In this document: positions 1 to 10,443 of the stretch, in pieces
How positions within the stretch are numbered: position 1 is the stretch's first letter
Layout: every line of letters begins with the position of its first letter
DNA from: Dyella jiangningensis
Lineage (GTDB): Bacteria; Pseudomonadota; Gammaproteobacteria; Xanthomonadales; Rhodanobacteraceae
Length of the DNA stretch: 64,000 nucleotides
Assembly (NCBI RefSeq): GCF_003264855.1
Contig: NZ_NFZS01000005.1
Span: 62,001-126,000, forward strand
Direction: 5' to 3'
Notes under the pieces: model-generated
Database searches by the model: none
The model's input: the letters and a program-made list of their open reading frames with translations, nothing else
Told to the model about the DNA's origin: nothing
Position numbers and translations under genes: made by a program

Positions 1-854
1 CCCAACGTCGTCGGCGTACCACTGATGACGCCGGTCGGTGACAGCGTGAGACCAGGCGGAAGCGTGGTGCCGCCGTCCATCGTGTACGTATACGGAGACG
101 TTCCGCCCGATGCCGTAAGCGTGAAGCTGTAGGGCGTGTTGATGACTGCCGCCGTAGGCGTATTGGTGATGTTGATGATCGCTGCCGCGATCGTCACCGT
201 GTAACTCAGGTTGCCGGTCGCGCCCGTGTTGTCGGTCGCGGTGACAGTGAACGAGTAATTGTTCTGCGTGGTGGGCGTACCTGAAATGGTTCCGCCCACG
301 AGTTGCAGGCCGGGCGGCAGCGTGCCGCCCGTGACGGCATAGGTGTATGGCCCTGTGCCACCCGATGCGCTCAGCGTAGTCGAGGTGTAAGGCACACCGA
401 CGGTCCCGGACGGTAGCGAACTCGGCGTGATCACGATGGATGACGTTGCCGCTGCGATATGCAGCGTCACGGTGATCGGCGGATCCGCGCCGCCCTTGCC
501 ATCATCGAAAGTGAAGCTGTCGGTCGTGGCGCCGTCACCATTGTTGACATAGGTGATCTTGTCGGCCGAGTGGTCGGTAACCGTCGCTGTACCGTGCACG
601 GCCGGTGTGACCACGTCGCCGATGGTGCCAAAGGACGAACCGCTGCAACCAGTCGCATCGATCACGATGGTGCCACCGGCAGGCATGGGCGACGAGGCGC
701 TCGCGTTGGGCGGCGTGAAGTCCGGACAGGTCGCGCGCGACATGCCAGGCAATGCCAGCAAGATGCACAAGACGACGAATGCCATCCAACGGCCGGTTGC
801 ACGACCACGCGCGTGACTCATCGCAAAGCGATGCTTCGACTCCGGATGCCGCAT
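1..854 (-). CDS. Secreted Ig-like (He_PIG) repeat protein, C-terminus beyond the window
   Basis: The gene reads right to left and leaves the window at position 1, so only about 284 residues are visible. The ATG at 854 follows AGGGG at a good distance; an in-frame ATG at 821 is the alternative. After a basic start comes a hydrophobic signal segment (VVLCILLALPG), then a domain with two cysteines (TCPDF, DATGCSG). Next are at least two putative-Ig repeats of about 85 residues, each with an SGGTGPYTY-like block, LPPGL and ISGTPTT. This is typical of large exported adhesin-like proteins of unknown ligand. It is divergent from the tail-collar genes at 1135. A C-terminal sorting signal, if any, lies outside the window. 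Confidence 0.75.
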   Translation of the reverse strand, partial: MRHPESKHRFAMSHARGRATGRWMAFVVLCILLALPGMSRATCPDFTPPNASASSPMPAGGTIVIDATGCSGSSFGTIGDVVTPAVHGTATVTDHSADKITYVNNGDGATTDSFTFDDGKGGADPPITVTLHIAAATSSIVITPSSLPSGTVGVPYTSTTLSASGGTGPYTYAVTGGTLPPGLQLVGGTISGTPTTQNNYSFTVTATDNTGATGNLSYTVTIAAAIINITNTPTAAVINTPYSFTLTASGGTSPYTYTMDGGTTLPPGLTLSPTGVISGTPTTL

Positions 855-1091
855 GTGTTGTCCCCTGTAGCCCGCTTCCAACGGGCGGCGCCTGGCGGCG
901 CATGTGTGAAAGCTGCCGTGGCTCGTCAATGAGCAGCCGCGGTACCGGCATCCTCCGTCGACACGCCCTGTGCTGTATCAACGGTCCCGCAACATCCCCT
1001 GGCCATCATCTGCCGGGTAATCACCGAAACATTTTGCCGCACCCTTACGACAGCTTGTCAATATGCCAAGTACGCGCGAGAGTTAGGCGAT

Positions 1092-1115
1092 CCGGCGGAC
1101 GGGAGTGTCCGCCGG
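1092..1115 (+). promoter_or_regulatory. Hairpin in the leader of the tail-collar operon
   Basis: CCGGCGGAC and GTCCGCCGG form a 9-bp perfect stem around a six-base loop, ending about 8 bases before the AGGGGAA ribosome binding site of the gene at 1135. There is no T run, so it is not a terminator. It could affect mRNA stability or initiation; that role is inference. Confidence 0.35.
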
Positions 1116-1134
1116 CACAACCAGGGGAACACGT

Positions 1135-1635
1135 ATGTCGCAACCCTTCCTCGGGCAAATCATGCCCGCGGCGTTCAACTTCGCGCCCAAAGGCTTCGCC
1201 GGATGCAACGGTAGCCTGCTGTCAATCGCTCAGAACCAGGCCCTCTTTTCGCTGCTTGGCACGTACTACGGCGGCAACGGCACTACCACTTTTGCACTAC
1301 CCGACTTGCGCGGCCGCACGCCGATCGGTTTCGACGGCAGCAGCATCGCCCAGTCGGGCGGCGTCGAGAACGTCACGCTGCTGCAAAACCAGTTGCCCGC
1401 GCATACCCACGGCTTCAACGGCAGCACGAATCCGGGTGGCGCCTACGATCCTTCCAGCGGCGTATTCGGCGGCAGCGGATCGCTGAAGATCTACGGCAGT
1501 TCGGGCGGCCAGCAAGTAGCGCTCGCGGCCACCGTCGACAACGCGGGGCAGACGCAACCGCACTCGAACATGCAGCCATACACGGTGCTGAATTTCTGCA
1601 TCGCGCTCAATGGCGTCTTCCCCTCGCGCGGCTGA
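1135..1635 (+). CDS. Phage tail-collar domain protein 1 (microcystin-dependent-protein-like)
   Basis: A 166-residue protein of the Tail_Collar family (MdpB-like), named after the short phage fibre module but common outside prophages. It has the family signature MSQPFLGQI at the N-terminus, then FAPKGFAGCNGSLLSI, ALFSLLGTYYGGNG, LPDLRGR, LPAHTH, and a C-terminal block QPYTVLNFCIALNGVFP. The ATG at 1135 is preceded by AGGGGAA. No export signal is visible. It is the first of three tandem paralogs, with 15 bases to the next. No phage structural, lysis or integrase genes are nearby, so it is probably a chromosomally domesticated fibre-tip-like protein. Its function is unknown. Confidence 0.88.
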   Translation: MSQPFLGQIMPAAFNFAPKGFAGCNGSLLSIAQNQALFSLLGTYYGGNGTTTFALPDLRGRTPIGFDGSSIAQSGGVENVTLLQNQLPAHTHGFNGSTNPGGAYDPSSGVFGGSGSLKIYGSSGGQQVALAATVDNAGQTQPHSNMQPYTVLNFCIALNGVFPSRG

Positions 1636-1650
1636 CCGGAGTTCCCTGCC

Positions 1651-2181
1651 ATGACCCAACCTTACGTGGGCGAAATCCGCCTGTTCCCCTACACCTTTGC
1701 ACCGAATGGATGGTTCGACTGCGACGGCCGCCTGCTCTCCATCGCCGAATACGAGGTGCTGTACACCCTGCTCGGCACGACCTACGGTGGTGACGGCGTG
1801 AACACCTTCGGTCTGCCCGACCTGCGCGGCCGCGTGCCGATCCACCAGGGTACGGGACTTGGCCTTTCGACCTATGCCATCGGGCAGATGTCCGGCTCGG
1901 AGAGCGTGACGCTGACTTCCAACCAGATGCCCGCGCACAGCCACGCCTTCAACGCGAACGCATCGGCAGGCAGTGACGTGAAGCCGTCGCCGTCGCTGCA
2001 ACTGGGCGCCGTCAGCGGTGACGTGCTCTACACGACCGATATCAACGGCCTCGCCAGTGTCGACATGGCGGCGACCGCCGTCAGCGCCGCCGGCGGCAGC
2101 CAGCCGCACGACAACACCATGCCCACGCTGACCGCGCGCTTCTGCATCGCCTGGGCTGGCGTGTTTCCCTCGCAGAACTGA
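1651..2181 (+). CDS. Phage tail-collar domain protein 2
   Basis: This 176-residue second paralog starts at ATG 1651 after CGGAG. It has the same architecture: MTQPYVGEIRLFPYTFAPN, a WFDCDGRLLSI block, LYTLLGTTYGGDG, LPDLRGR, MPAHSH, and the closing FCIAWAGVFPSQN. The middle segment (about residues 95-150) differs strongly from its neighbours, as expected if the variable part defines binding specificity. The collar scaffold and the two conserved cysteines (DCDG and FCIA) are kept. It is co-directional with, and closely spaced from, both flanking paralogs, so one transcript is likely. Confidence 0.88.
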   Translation: MTQPYVGEIRLFPYTFAPNGWFDCDGRLLSIAEYEVLYTLLGTTYGGDGVNTFGLPDLRGRVPIHQGTGLGLSTYAIGQMSGSESVTLTSNQMPAHSHAFNANASAGSDVKPSPSLQLGAVSGDVLYTTDINGLASVDMAATAVSAAGGSQPHDNTMPTLTARFCIAWAGVFPSQN

Positions 2182-2209
2182 CGCCGTCGACGATCACAAG
2201 GACATACCC

Positions 2210-2743
2210 ATGAGCGATCCCTTTCTCGGCGAGATCCAGATCTACGGCTTCAACTTCGCCCCCAACCAGTGGGCGATGTGTCAGGGCCAGCTGATGCCGA
2301 TCCAGCAGAACACCGCACTGTTTTCCCTGCTGGGCACCACATATGGTGGCAATGGCACGTCCAACTACCAGCTGCCCAACTTCAATGGCAATGCCGCTTG
2401 CGGACAGGGCCTGGGCGTTGGCCTCTCGGAGCGAGTGCTCGGCGAGACTTTCGGCACCGAAACGGTAACCCTGCTGTCCACGGAAATGCCGGCGCACACG
2501 CATGGCGCGCGCGTCTACAACCAAACCGAGGCGACCAAGCGCACCGGCATTCCGGGCACGGGCAATTCCCTCACCGTGCCACAGACCACCGGCCCGTTCA
2601 CCAACACCAGCGCCGTCAACACGGCGTTCGCGCCGCAAACCATCGGCATCACGGGCGCGAGCCAGCCGCATCCCAATCAACAGCCGTATCTATCGTTGAA
2701 CTTCTGTATTGCGCTGGCGGGCGCCTTCCCCCAGCGACCGTGA
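2210..2743 (+). CDS. Phage tail-collar domain protein 3
   Basis: The third paralog has 177 residues, with ATG 2210 after AAGGACA. It keeps MSDPFLGEIQIYGFNFAPN, MCQGQLMPI, ALFSLLGTTYGGNG, MPAHTHG and LSLNFCIALAGAFP. The LPDLRGR block has drifted to LPNFNGN, which sets this copy apart. Its stop codon overlaps the GTG start of the following acetyltransferase by four bases (GTGA), so the two are probably translationally coupled. Function is unknown; see the cluster-level finding. Confidence 0.88.
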   Translation: MSDPFLGEIQIYGFNFAPNQWAMCQGQLMPIQQNTALFSLLGTTYGGNGTSNYQLPNFNGNAACGQGLGVGLSERVLGETFGTETVTLLSTEMPAHTHGARVYNQTEATKRTGIPGTGNSLTVPQTTGPFTNTSAVNTAFAPQTIGITGASQPHPNQQPYLSLNFCIALAGAFPQRP

Positions 2744-3300
2744 GCGCCCAGGCGACCCTGTGCTTTCCCTCGGTGCGGGCAGCGTGGCTGCCCGCACCGC
2801 AGGAAGCGCTCCCATCGGGCCTGCGCTGGCGCAACGCGCACGATGCCGACCTGCCGTTCCTGCGCCAGCTCTATGCCGACTCGCGTGCCGCCGAGCTTGC
2901 CGCCGTATCATGGCCCGACACGGTGCGTGATGCATTCCTGGACAGCCAGTTCACGTTGCAGCACCGGCACTACACGGCGTACTACCAGCCCGCCGATTAC
3001 CTCGTGATCGAGTACGCAGGCCAGCCGATCGGCCGTCTATACCTCCATTGCGCGGAGCACGAAGCGACCGTGGTCGACATCGCCCTGCTCGATGCCTGGA
3101 GCGGCCGTGGCTTCGGTTCGGCGCTGTTGCGCGAAGTGCAACGCGCGGCGGTGCGCGATGCACTGGACGCCGTGGTGCTTCACGTCGACCTGCGCAACCA
3201 TGGGGCGAGAAAACTCTACGAGCGCATGCACTTCGTGGCCGAGGCCGATACCGGCACCCACCTGCGCATGCGCTGGCTCGCCACGAACGGGCTCAGTTGA
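2740..3300 (+). CDS. GNAT family N-acetyltransferase
   Basis: A 186-residue acetyl-CoA-dependent N-acetyltransferase. The start chosen is GTG 2740 inside the GTGA overlap with the tail-collar gene. The GNAT fold is visible: LRWRNAHDADLPFLRQLYADSR at the N-terminus, then VVDIALLDAWSGRGFGSAL, where the (Q/R)xxGxG/A-type acetyl-CoA loop appears as SGRGFGSALL. A C-terminal NHGARKLYERMHF motif is typical of the family. The substrate is unknown. Tight coupling to a collar protein suggests it works with that cluster, perhaps modifying a cluster product; this is inference. Confidence 0.85.
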   Translation: MSAQATLCFPSVRAAWLPAPQEALPSGLRWRNAHDADLPFLRQLYADSRAAELAAVSWPDTVRDAFLDSQFTLQHRHYTAYYQPADYLVIEYAGQPIGRLYLHCAEHEATVVDIALLDAWSGRGFGSALLREVQRAAVRDALDAVVLHVDLRNHGARKLYERMHFVAEADTGTHLRMRWLATNGLS

Positions 3301-3592
3301 ACACGGCCTGGTAGATGAATCCGTCGCGGTCGCGCGCGACCGGCACGAGGAAGATGCCGAACTCTCCAAGCGCGACATGCTTCATCTGATAGATCTTCTG
3401 CGGAAACACGATCGCTGCCTCGTGCCGGAACAGCAGCGAGAACGGTGCACGCACCTGGCCGGGTATCACCTGCTGCATGGCGAGCGGCCGCGCCTCGACC
3501 AGCGCGAACGGCGCGTTGCCGTCGTGATCCAGGGCGACGGTAAACGTCTCGCCCACATACCCCGCGAAATGATCCAGTCCCAGGAATTGCAT
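3293..3592 (-). CDS. DUF6916-type small protein
   Basis: A 99-residue protein on the opposite strand whose 3' end overlaps the acetyltransferase 3' end by eight bases. Features are MQFLGLDHFAGYVGETFTV at the start, FSLLFRHEA in the middle, and a closing HVALGEFGIFLVPVARDRDG followed by VF. This looks like the DUF6916 family, which I recall being found beside tail-collar proteins. It has no signal peptide, membrane segment or catalytic motif that I recognise. It is placed convergently but fits the same functional cluster. The family name is from memory and should be treated as probable. Confidence 0.7.
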   Translation of the reverse strand: MQFLGLDHFAGYVGETFTVALDHDGNAPFALVEARPLAMQQVIPGQVRAPFSLLFRHEAAIVFPQKIYQMKHVALGEFGIFLVPVARDRDGFIYQAVFN

Positions 3593-3670
3593 CGCGCGCC
3601 CCTACGCTGTCGATGAAGGAACGCCGAGTGTCGCACAGACCGCGTCGGCCGTAGCGCGCTCCCGTGCGCC

Positions 3671-3700
3671 AAAAGCAAACGGGGCCACCAGGGCCCCGTT
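3671..3700 (-). terminator. Rho-independent terminator of maeB
   Basis: Read on the minus strand, a 9-bp perfect stem (AACGGGGCC / GGCCCCGTT) with a five-base loop is followed by TGCTTTT. It sits just after the maeB stop at 3727. Confidence 0.8.
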
Positions 3701-3726
3701 GCAACGACAGCAGGATCGCGTTCCGA

Positions 3727-6018
<2,292 letters not shown>

Positions 6019-6180
6019 GGGATGTGTTGATCGATAAGGGGGAGTCGGGGCCGCGGTAGCGGCAGGCGCTCATGGTACCACCCGCGAGGCCGGGCCCCAT
6101 GGAGCAATGCAGCGATCCGCGCACGTATGGGGCCGTCACAGCCCTGAAAACATGCACTCCCGCACATGACCGCGGGTTTT

Positions 6181-7452
6181 CTACAGGCTCAGCGACAGCG
6201 TCTCCGCCTGCACCTTGCCCATGTGGATGCGATTGACGAACAGCGAAAACGCCAGCTTGCCGGCCAGTCCGTGCACGTGCTGCATCCAGGGCGGCAACCA
6301 GCGTGGCGGCGCGATGGCGCCGGACTCGAAGTACGGCTGCAGGCTGATCACATCGTGAAGGGCGAGTTTTCCCGCGAATAAATGACGCAGCATGTCCATG
6401 CGACGCTGCTTGAGCGCCCAACGGAAGAAGGTGTGCACGGTGAGCAGGCCGGCGAGATAGACGTTGTCCTTGGCGAAGGCCGCACCACCGGTCAGCGGCA
6501 CGCCGCGGAAAACGCGCTGCGCCGAATGGAAACTGTCCGCCGCGCTCTGGCCGCAATGGCTGAAGAACTGGTAGACCTCGACGAAATCCGCACCGTTGAG
6601 CGCCATGTCGATGGCCAGGATGCGCAGGCTGATGCGCTTCAGGCGCGAGATGTCGATGGCGCCGGAGATCAGCTCGGCGAACACGGCCAGCCCCTCCTGC
6701 GTGCCCGTGACGCGAGGCGACGTGCGGCCCAGCGATGCGAGCACCGGCTGCGCGCGTCCGTTGAGCGCCGTGAGCGAATGCACCAGCGCTTCGTGCGCCA
6801 GCAATTGATGACGGTCGTACTCGGTGAAGCGCGTGCCTCCGCGCAGGCGGATGCGCGTGGCGCCCGCGGCGGCCTTTGCGGTGAGCTCCGGATCCACTTC
6901 CACGGAAATGATCGGCTCCCCGAAGAAATCGTCGAGCGCCTTGGCGAGGTCCGCGCGCAGTTGCTCGGCCGTGAGGTTCACGCTCACGTCGTCCGCAATC
7001 ATCTCCGAACCGAGCTCGTCCGACAGCTCCACGAAATAGCGCGCCGCGTCGAGGTTGCTGCGATCGCTGCCGGGAATCACGTCGCCCGGGCGGCCATAGA
7101 GCACGATGGACGGCGCGGTCACGTTGCTGGTGCCCACCGCCTCGAGCATTTCCGCCGCGATGCGCCACGACTCGGCCGTGCGGCAGAGGTACTCGCCCAT
7201 CGGGTCGTGGTAGCCGGCCTCGCGCTCGATCGCCGCGAGTTCCGCGCGCTCGGCCGAGAAGTCCGGCGCCTGGTAGCTCACCTCGGGCAGGCTGAACTGC
7301 CCTTTCGCATACGCGGCGATCATGCGGTCTTCAAGCGACGCCGGCCACGCCACCGAGGACAGGATGCGGATGCCCTTCACGGCCGCAAGCAGGCGTTGAT
7401 CGAGGTCGGCGTAGCGCTGCAGGCCAGCGGGAATGGTGGCGGGGACGCTCAT
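6181..7452 (-). CDS. DUF1704 / QEGLA-motif protein, MATCAP-like putative metallopeptidase
   Basis: A 423-residue member of the family annotated as flavohemoglobin expression-modulating QEGLA motif protein (DUF1704). Residues 220-225 read HEALVH, an HExxxH zinc site, and residues 252-256 read QEGLA, whose glutamate is placed to be the third metal ligand. The same pattern is known in the vertebrate tubulin carboxypeptidase MATCAP, which belongs to DUF1704. Peptidase activity is therefore plausible here, but the substrate is unknown. The start overlaps the end of the upstream membrane-protein gene by four bases (ATGA), so the two form a coupled pair. Confidence 0.82.
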   Translation of the reverse strand: MSVPATIPAGLQRYADLDQRLLAAVKGIRILSSVAWPASLEDRMIAAYAKGQFSLPEVSYQAPDFSAERAELAAIEREAGYHDPMGEYLCRTAESWRIAAEMLEAVGTSNVTAPSIVLYGRPGDVIPGSDRSNLDAARYFVELSDELGSEMIADDVSVNLTAEQLRADLAKALDDFFGEPIISVEVDPELTAKAAAGATRIRLRGGTRFTEYDRHQLLAHEALVHSLTALNGRAQPVLASLGRTSPRVTGTQEGLAVFAELISGAIDISRLKRISLRILAIDMALNGADFVEVYQFFSHCGQSAADSFHSAQRVFRGVPLTGGAAFAKDNVYLAGLLTVHTFFRWALKQRRMDMLRHLFAGKLALHDVISLQPYFESGAIAPPRWLPPWMQHVHGLAGKLAFSLFVNRIHMGKVQAETLSLSL

Positions 7453-7946
7453 GCCGGCCTCCCGCGCAACGTATCGATGCGCTCGATCAGATCGGATGCG
7501 ACCGGGTTGGGCTTGAACAATGCGAAAAGCCCGCTACGCCCCGCGGGAATGAAGGCGACGGCCTTGCCCAGACGAGGGGATTCGGTGCGCAATGTCAGGG
7601 TGATGCGCGGCGGATTGGTCATCGCCGAAGCATTCACGTTGATCACGTTGGCGAGATCGATGCGCGAGGACTCATCGCGGCACTTCACCACCAAGTGATT
7701 GCCGTCCAACCAGACTTCATCGACCAGGTCGAAAAGCAAAGTCTTGAACAGCCAGAATCCGAACAGCGCCATGATCACGGGTCCGGGCAGCGCTGCCAGC
7801 ATCTTCAGGTTGTGCGTCAGCACGGATCCACACGTCCATCCAACGGTCCATACCGTCAGGAACCCGAACCAGAACACGGGAAACACCCGCTTGTAGAAAA
7901 ACGTGGAAGGCGACGACAGCCGCTGCATGTCCACACCCCAGGCCAA
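7449..7946 (-). CDS. Small two-helix membrane protein of unknown function
   Basis: A 165-residue protein. Two hydrophobic segments (about residues 22-42 and 52-72) are followed by a soluble domain of about 90 residues with beta-rich character (VWLDGNHLVVKCRDESSRIDLANVINV) that resembles a small PH-like membrane protein. A second possible start is the methionine at residue 7. The last codons overlap the DUF1704 gene by ATGA, so it is probably expressed and translated with it. No enzyme motif is seen. Its role may be to bring the partner to the membrane, which is a guess from gene order. Confidence 0.65.
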   Translation of the reverse strand: MAWGVDMQRLSSPSTFFYKRVFPVFWFGFLTVWTVGWTCGSVLTHNLKMLAALPGPVIMALFGFWLFKTLLFDLVDEVWLDGNHLVVKCRDESSRIDLANVINVNASAMTNPPRITLTLRTESPRLGKAVAFIPAGRSGLFALFKPNPVASDLIERIDTLRGRPA

Positions 7947-8001
7947 AGTGACCCGATAGTAGTGCTTTCAGGCTGGCCCGCCGCAAAACCGCGGCGGCCA
8001 G

Positions 8002-9057
8002 TTACTCGCGATCGCGCGAATGGCGATGGCCGTGAGGTTTCGTGGCGGGTCGGCCGCCGCGCTGCCGGCGCAGTTTCGCTTCGAGCGTGGATGCCTGCTC
8101 TTCCCGCTCATCGCGCAGCTTCAGGTAATTGCGCCAGCGCTCGGCCGACAGCTCGCCGCTGTCCAGCGCCGCCTGCACCGCGCAGCCCGGTTCGCTGCCG
8201 TGCCCGCAATCGGCGAAGCGGCATTGTTCGGCCAGCGCGTCGATGTCGGCGAACAGGTCGAGATTTTCCTCGCCGGTGAGCTTGAGCTCACGCATGCCCG
8301 GTGTATCGATCAGGCAGCCGCCGCTCGGCAATTGCAGCAGCGCACGATAGGTAGTGGTGTGCCGTCCGCGGCTGTCGTGATTGCGCACCGCGCCCGTGGC
8401 CATCCGCTCGGTGCCGAGCAGGGTGTTGGTCAGCGTGGACTTGCCCGCGCCGGAGGAGCCCACCAGCACCGCGCTGTCGCCAGGCTGAAGATAGGGCAGC
8501 AGCACGGCCACGCTCGCCGGCTCCTTGCCGTTGATCGCGTGGATCGGCGTGCCGGGCGGCAAGCGCCCGCGCAGCGTGGCCAACAATGCGTCGACATCGT
8601 CGCGGGTGTCGAGCTTGCTGAGCAGCACGACGGGCTGCGCCCCGGAGCCCTCGGTCAGGGAGAGATAGCGTTCGATGCGCGACGGATTGAAATCGCCATC
8701 GAGCCCGGTCAGTACCAGCACGTAGTCGATGTTGGTGGCGATGATCTGGCGCTCGTAGCGCTCGCCGGCGGCGGCGCGCGACAGCACGGTGCGGCGCGCC
8801 TGCACCTTCACGATATGCGGCGGCTTGCCCGGCTCGATCTCGACGAAATCGCCGACGGCCGGCCGCTCGGCCGGATCCAGGCTGCGCTTGAGGAAGTGGC
8901 CCGCCGGCTGCGCACCGAACAGGTGCTCGCCATCGTGCAGTTCATAGCCTGCGCGATGCTGTGCCACGACGCGCGCCAGCTGCCGCCCCTCGGCAGGCAG
9001 CGCGTCGCCGCGCCAGCCGATGCGGCGCAGTCGCTCGATGATGTGGGCATCCGTCAT
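8002..9057 (-). CDS. rsgA: Ribosome small subunit-dependent GTPase A
   Basis: RsgA is a late 30S assembly factor. This 351-residue form has an N-terminal OB-fold region, then a circularly permuted GTPase: the NKxD-like LLSKLDTRDD comes before the P-loop GSSGAGKST and the G3 motif DTPGMRE. A C-terminal zinc knuckle (CRFADCGHGSEPGC) follows. The basic tail KPHGHRHSRD is common in RsgA. I chose the ATG at 9057 (MTDAHIIERLRRIGW) because the family starts near there. An in-frame start at 9102 would add 15 residues. It is divergent from the aminotransferase at 9197. Confidence 0.93.
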   Translation of the reverse strand: MTDAHIIERLRRIGWRGDALPAEGRQLARVVAQHRAGYELHDGEHLFGAQPAGHFLKRSLDPAERPAVGDFVEIEPGKPPHIVKVQARRTVLSRAAAGERYERQIIATNIDYVLVLTGLDGDFNPSRIERYLSLTEGSGAQPVVLLSKLDTRDDVDALLATLRGRLPPGTPIHAINGKEPASVAVLLPYLQPGDSAVLVGSSGAGKSTLTNTLLGTERMATGAVRNHDSRGRHTTTYRALLQLPSGGCLIDTPGMRELKLTGEENLDLFADIDALAEQCRFADCGHGSEPGCAVQAALDSGELSAERWRNYLKLRDEREEQASTLEAKLRRQRGGRPATKPHGHRHSRDRE

Positions 9058-9196
9058 GGCGCAGATTATGCCCTGCCTCGAAAAAGCCCGAAATGAGGCC
9101 AATCCTGCCTCCCATCGCGCGGCAGGACGCTGCTAGGATGCTGAAAACGGCGACTTTCTTGCGCCGCAACAACACCGACAACGAAGGACGCTCGCG

Positions 9197-10438
9197 TTGG
9201 CCTCGATCAAACCCAGTGCGCACCTGGCGGACGTGCGCTATGAAATCCGCGGCGCACTCACCCGGCGATCCCGTGAACTGGAAGCCGCCGGGCTGCCGAT
9301 CATCAAGCTCAATATCGGCAATCCGGGGCGCTACGGCTTCGAAACGCCCGCGCACCTGCGCGAGGCCATCGCGCACCATCTGCAGGACAGCGAGGCCTAT
9401 GGGCATGAGCAAGGCCTCGAAGAAGCCCGCGACGCCATCGTCGCCCAGCAGCGCCATCGCGGCGCGCAGGGCGTGGAAGTCGAGCGCGTCTTCGTCGGCA
9501 ATGGCGTCAGCGAGCTGATCGACCTGAGCCTGCGCGCCCTGCTGCAGCCGGGTGACGAGGTGCTGCTGCCCAGCCCGGATTACCCGCTGTGGAGCGCCGC
9601 CACCATCCTCAACGACGGCAAGCCGCGCTATTACCGCTGCCTTGCCGAGCACGGCCACCTGCCCGATCCGGATGAAATCGAATCGCTGGTGACGCCGCGC
9701 ACGCGTGCCCTGGTGCTGATCAATCCCAACAACCCGACCGGCGCCGTGTATCCGCGCGAGCTGCTGGAGCGCATCGTCGCCATTGCCGCCAAGCATCGCC
9801 TGCTGCTGCTGAGCGATGAGATCTACGACGAGATCCTCTATGACGGCACGCCGTTCCAGCCGCTGGCCGCGGTGGCCGGCGACCTGCCGTGCGTGAGTTT
9901 CGGCGGCCTGAGCAAGGTGCACCGCGCCTGTGGTTACCGTGTCGGCTGGATGAGCCTGTCGGGCGATCCCTCGAAGACCACCGACTATCGCGATGCGCTG
10001 CAACTGCTCGCCGCATTGCGCCTGTGCGCCAACGTCACCGCGCAGTGGGCGGTGCGCCCGGCATTGCAGAGTGCTCCCACCATCCAGGCGCTGACCGCAC
10101 CGGGCGGTCGCCTGCACGAAGCACGCCGCGCCGCGCTGGAAGGTGTCGCCGCCAGCCAGTTCCTCGACATGGTGGCGCCGAGCGGCGCGCTGTACGCGTT
10201 CCCGCGCGTGCGTGCCGATCGATTGGCCGACTTCGACGACAACGCCTTTGCGCTGCGCCTGCTGGAAGAGGAATCGGTGCTGGTCGTGCCGGGCAGCAGC
10301 TTCAACGTGCCGCATAGTCGCCACCTGCGCCTGACCCTGCTGCCGCAGCCGGAACAGATCCGCGAGGTGTTCGTGCGCATCGAGCGCGTATTGGCCGGCA
10401 TGGCTGCCGCGCAGAAGCCGCGCGTTGCCGTGGCCTGA
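9197..10438 (+). CDS. PLP-dependent class I/II aminotransferase, AlaA-like
   Basis: A 413-residue aminotransferase closest by eye to the AlaA/AlaC glutamate-pyruvate group. Seen are LNIGNPGRYGFETP, the substrate-binding NPNNPTGAVYP, LLSDEIYDEILYDG, and SFGGLSKVHRACGYRVGW, where lysine 240 is the PLP-binding residue. The start is TTG at 9197, supported by GAAGGA eight to ten bases upstream; no ATG gives a better family N-terminus. An SGNH hydrolase follows six bases after the stop, so the two likely form a transcription unit. Alanine synthesis is the inferred role. Confidence 0.88.
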   Translation: MASIKPSAHLADVRYEIRGALTRRSRELEAAGLPIIKLNIGNPGRYGFETPAHLREAIAHHLQDSEAYGHEQGLEEARDAIVAQQRHRGAQGVEVERVFVGNGVSELIDLSLRALLQPGDEVLLPSPDYPLWSAATILNDGKPRYYRCLAEHGHLPDPDEIESLVTPRTRALVLINPNNPTGAVYPRELLERIVAIAAKHRLLLLSDEIYDEILYDGTPFQPLAAVAGDLPCVSFGGLSKVHRACGYRVGWMSLSGDPSKTTDYRDALQLLAALRLCANVTAQWAVRPALQSAPTIQALTAPGGRLHEARRAALEGVAASQFLDMVAPSGALYAFPRVRADRLADFDDNAFALRLLEEESVLVVPGSSFNVPHSRHLRLTLLPQPEQIREVFVRIERVLAGMAAAQKPRVAVA

Positions 10439-10443
10439 CCGGC

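Noticed and set aside
1135-2743. Prophage remnant
   Set aside because: Only collar-domain proteins are present; no integrase, capsid, terminase, lysis or att-like repeats are visible in the window.
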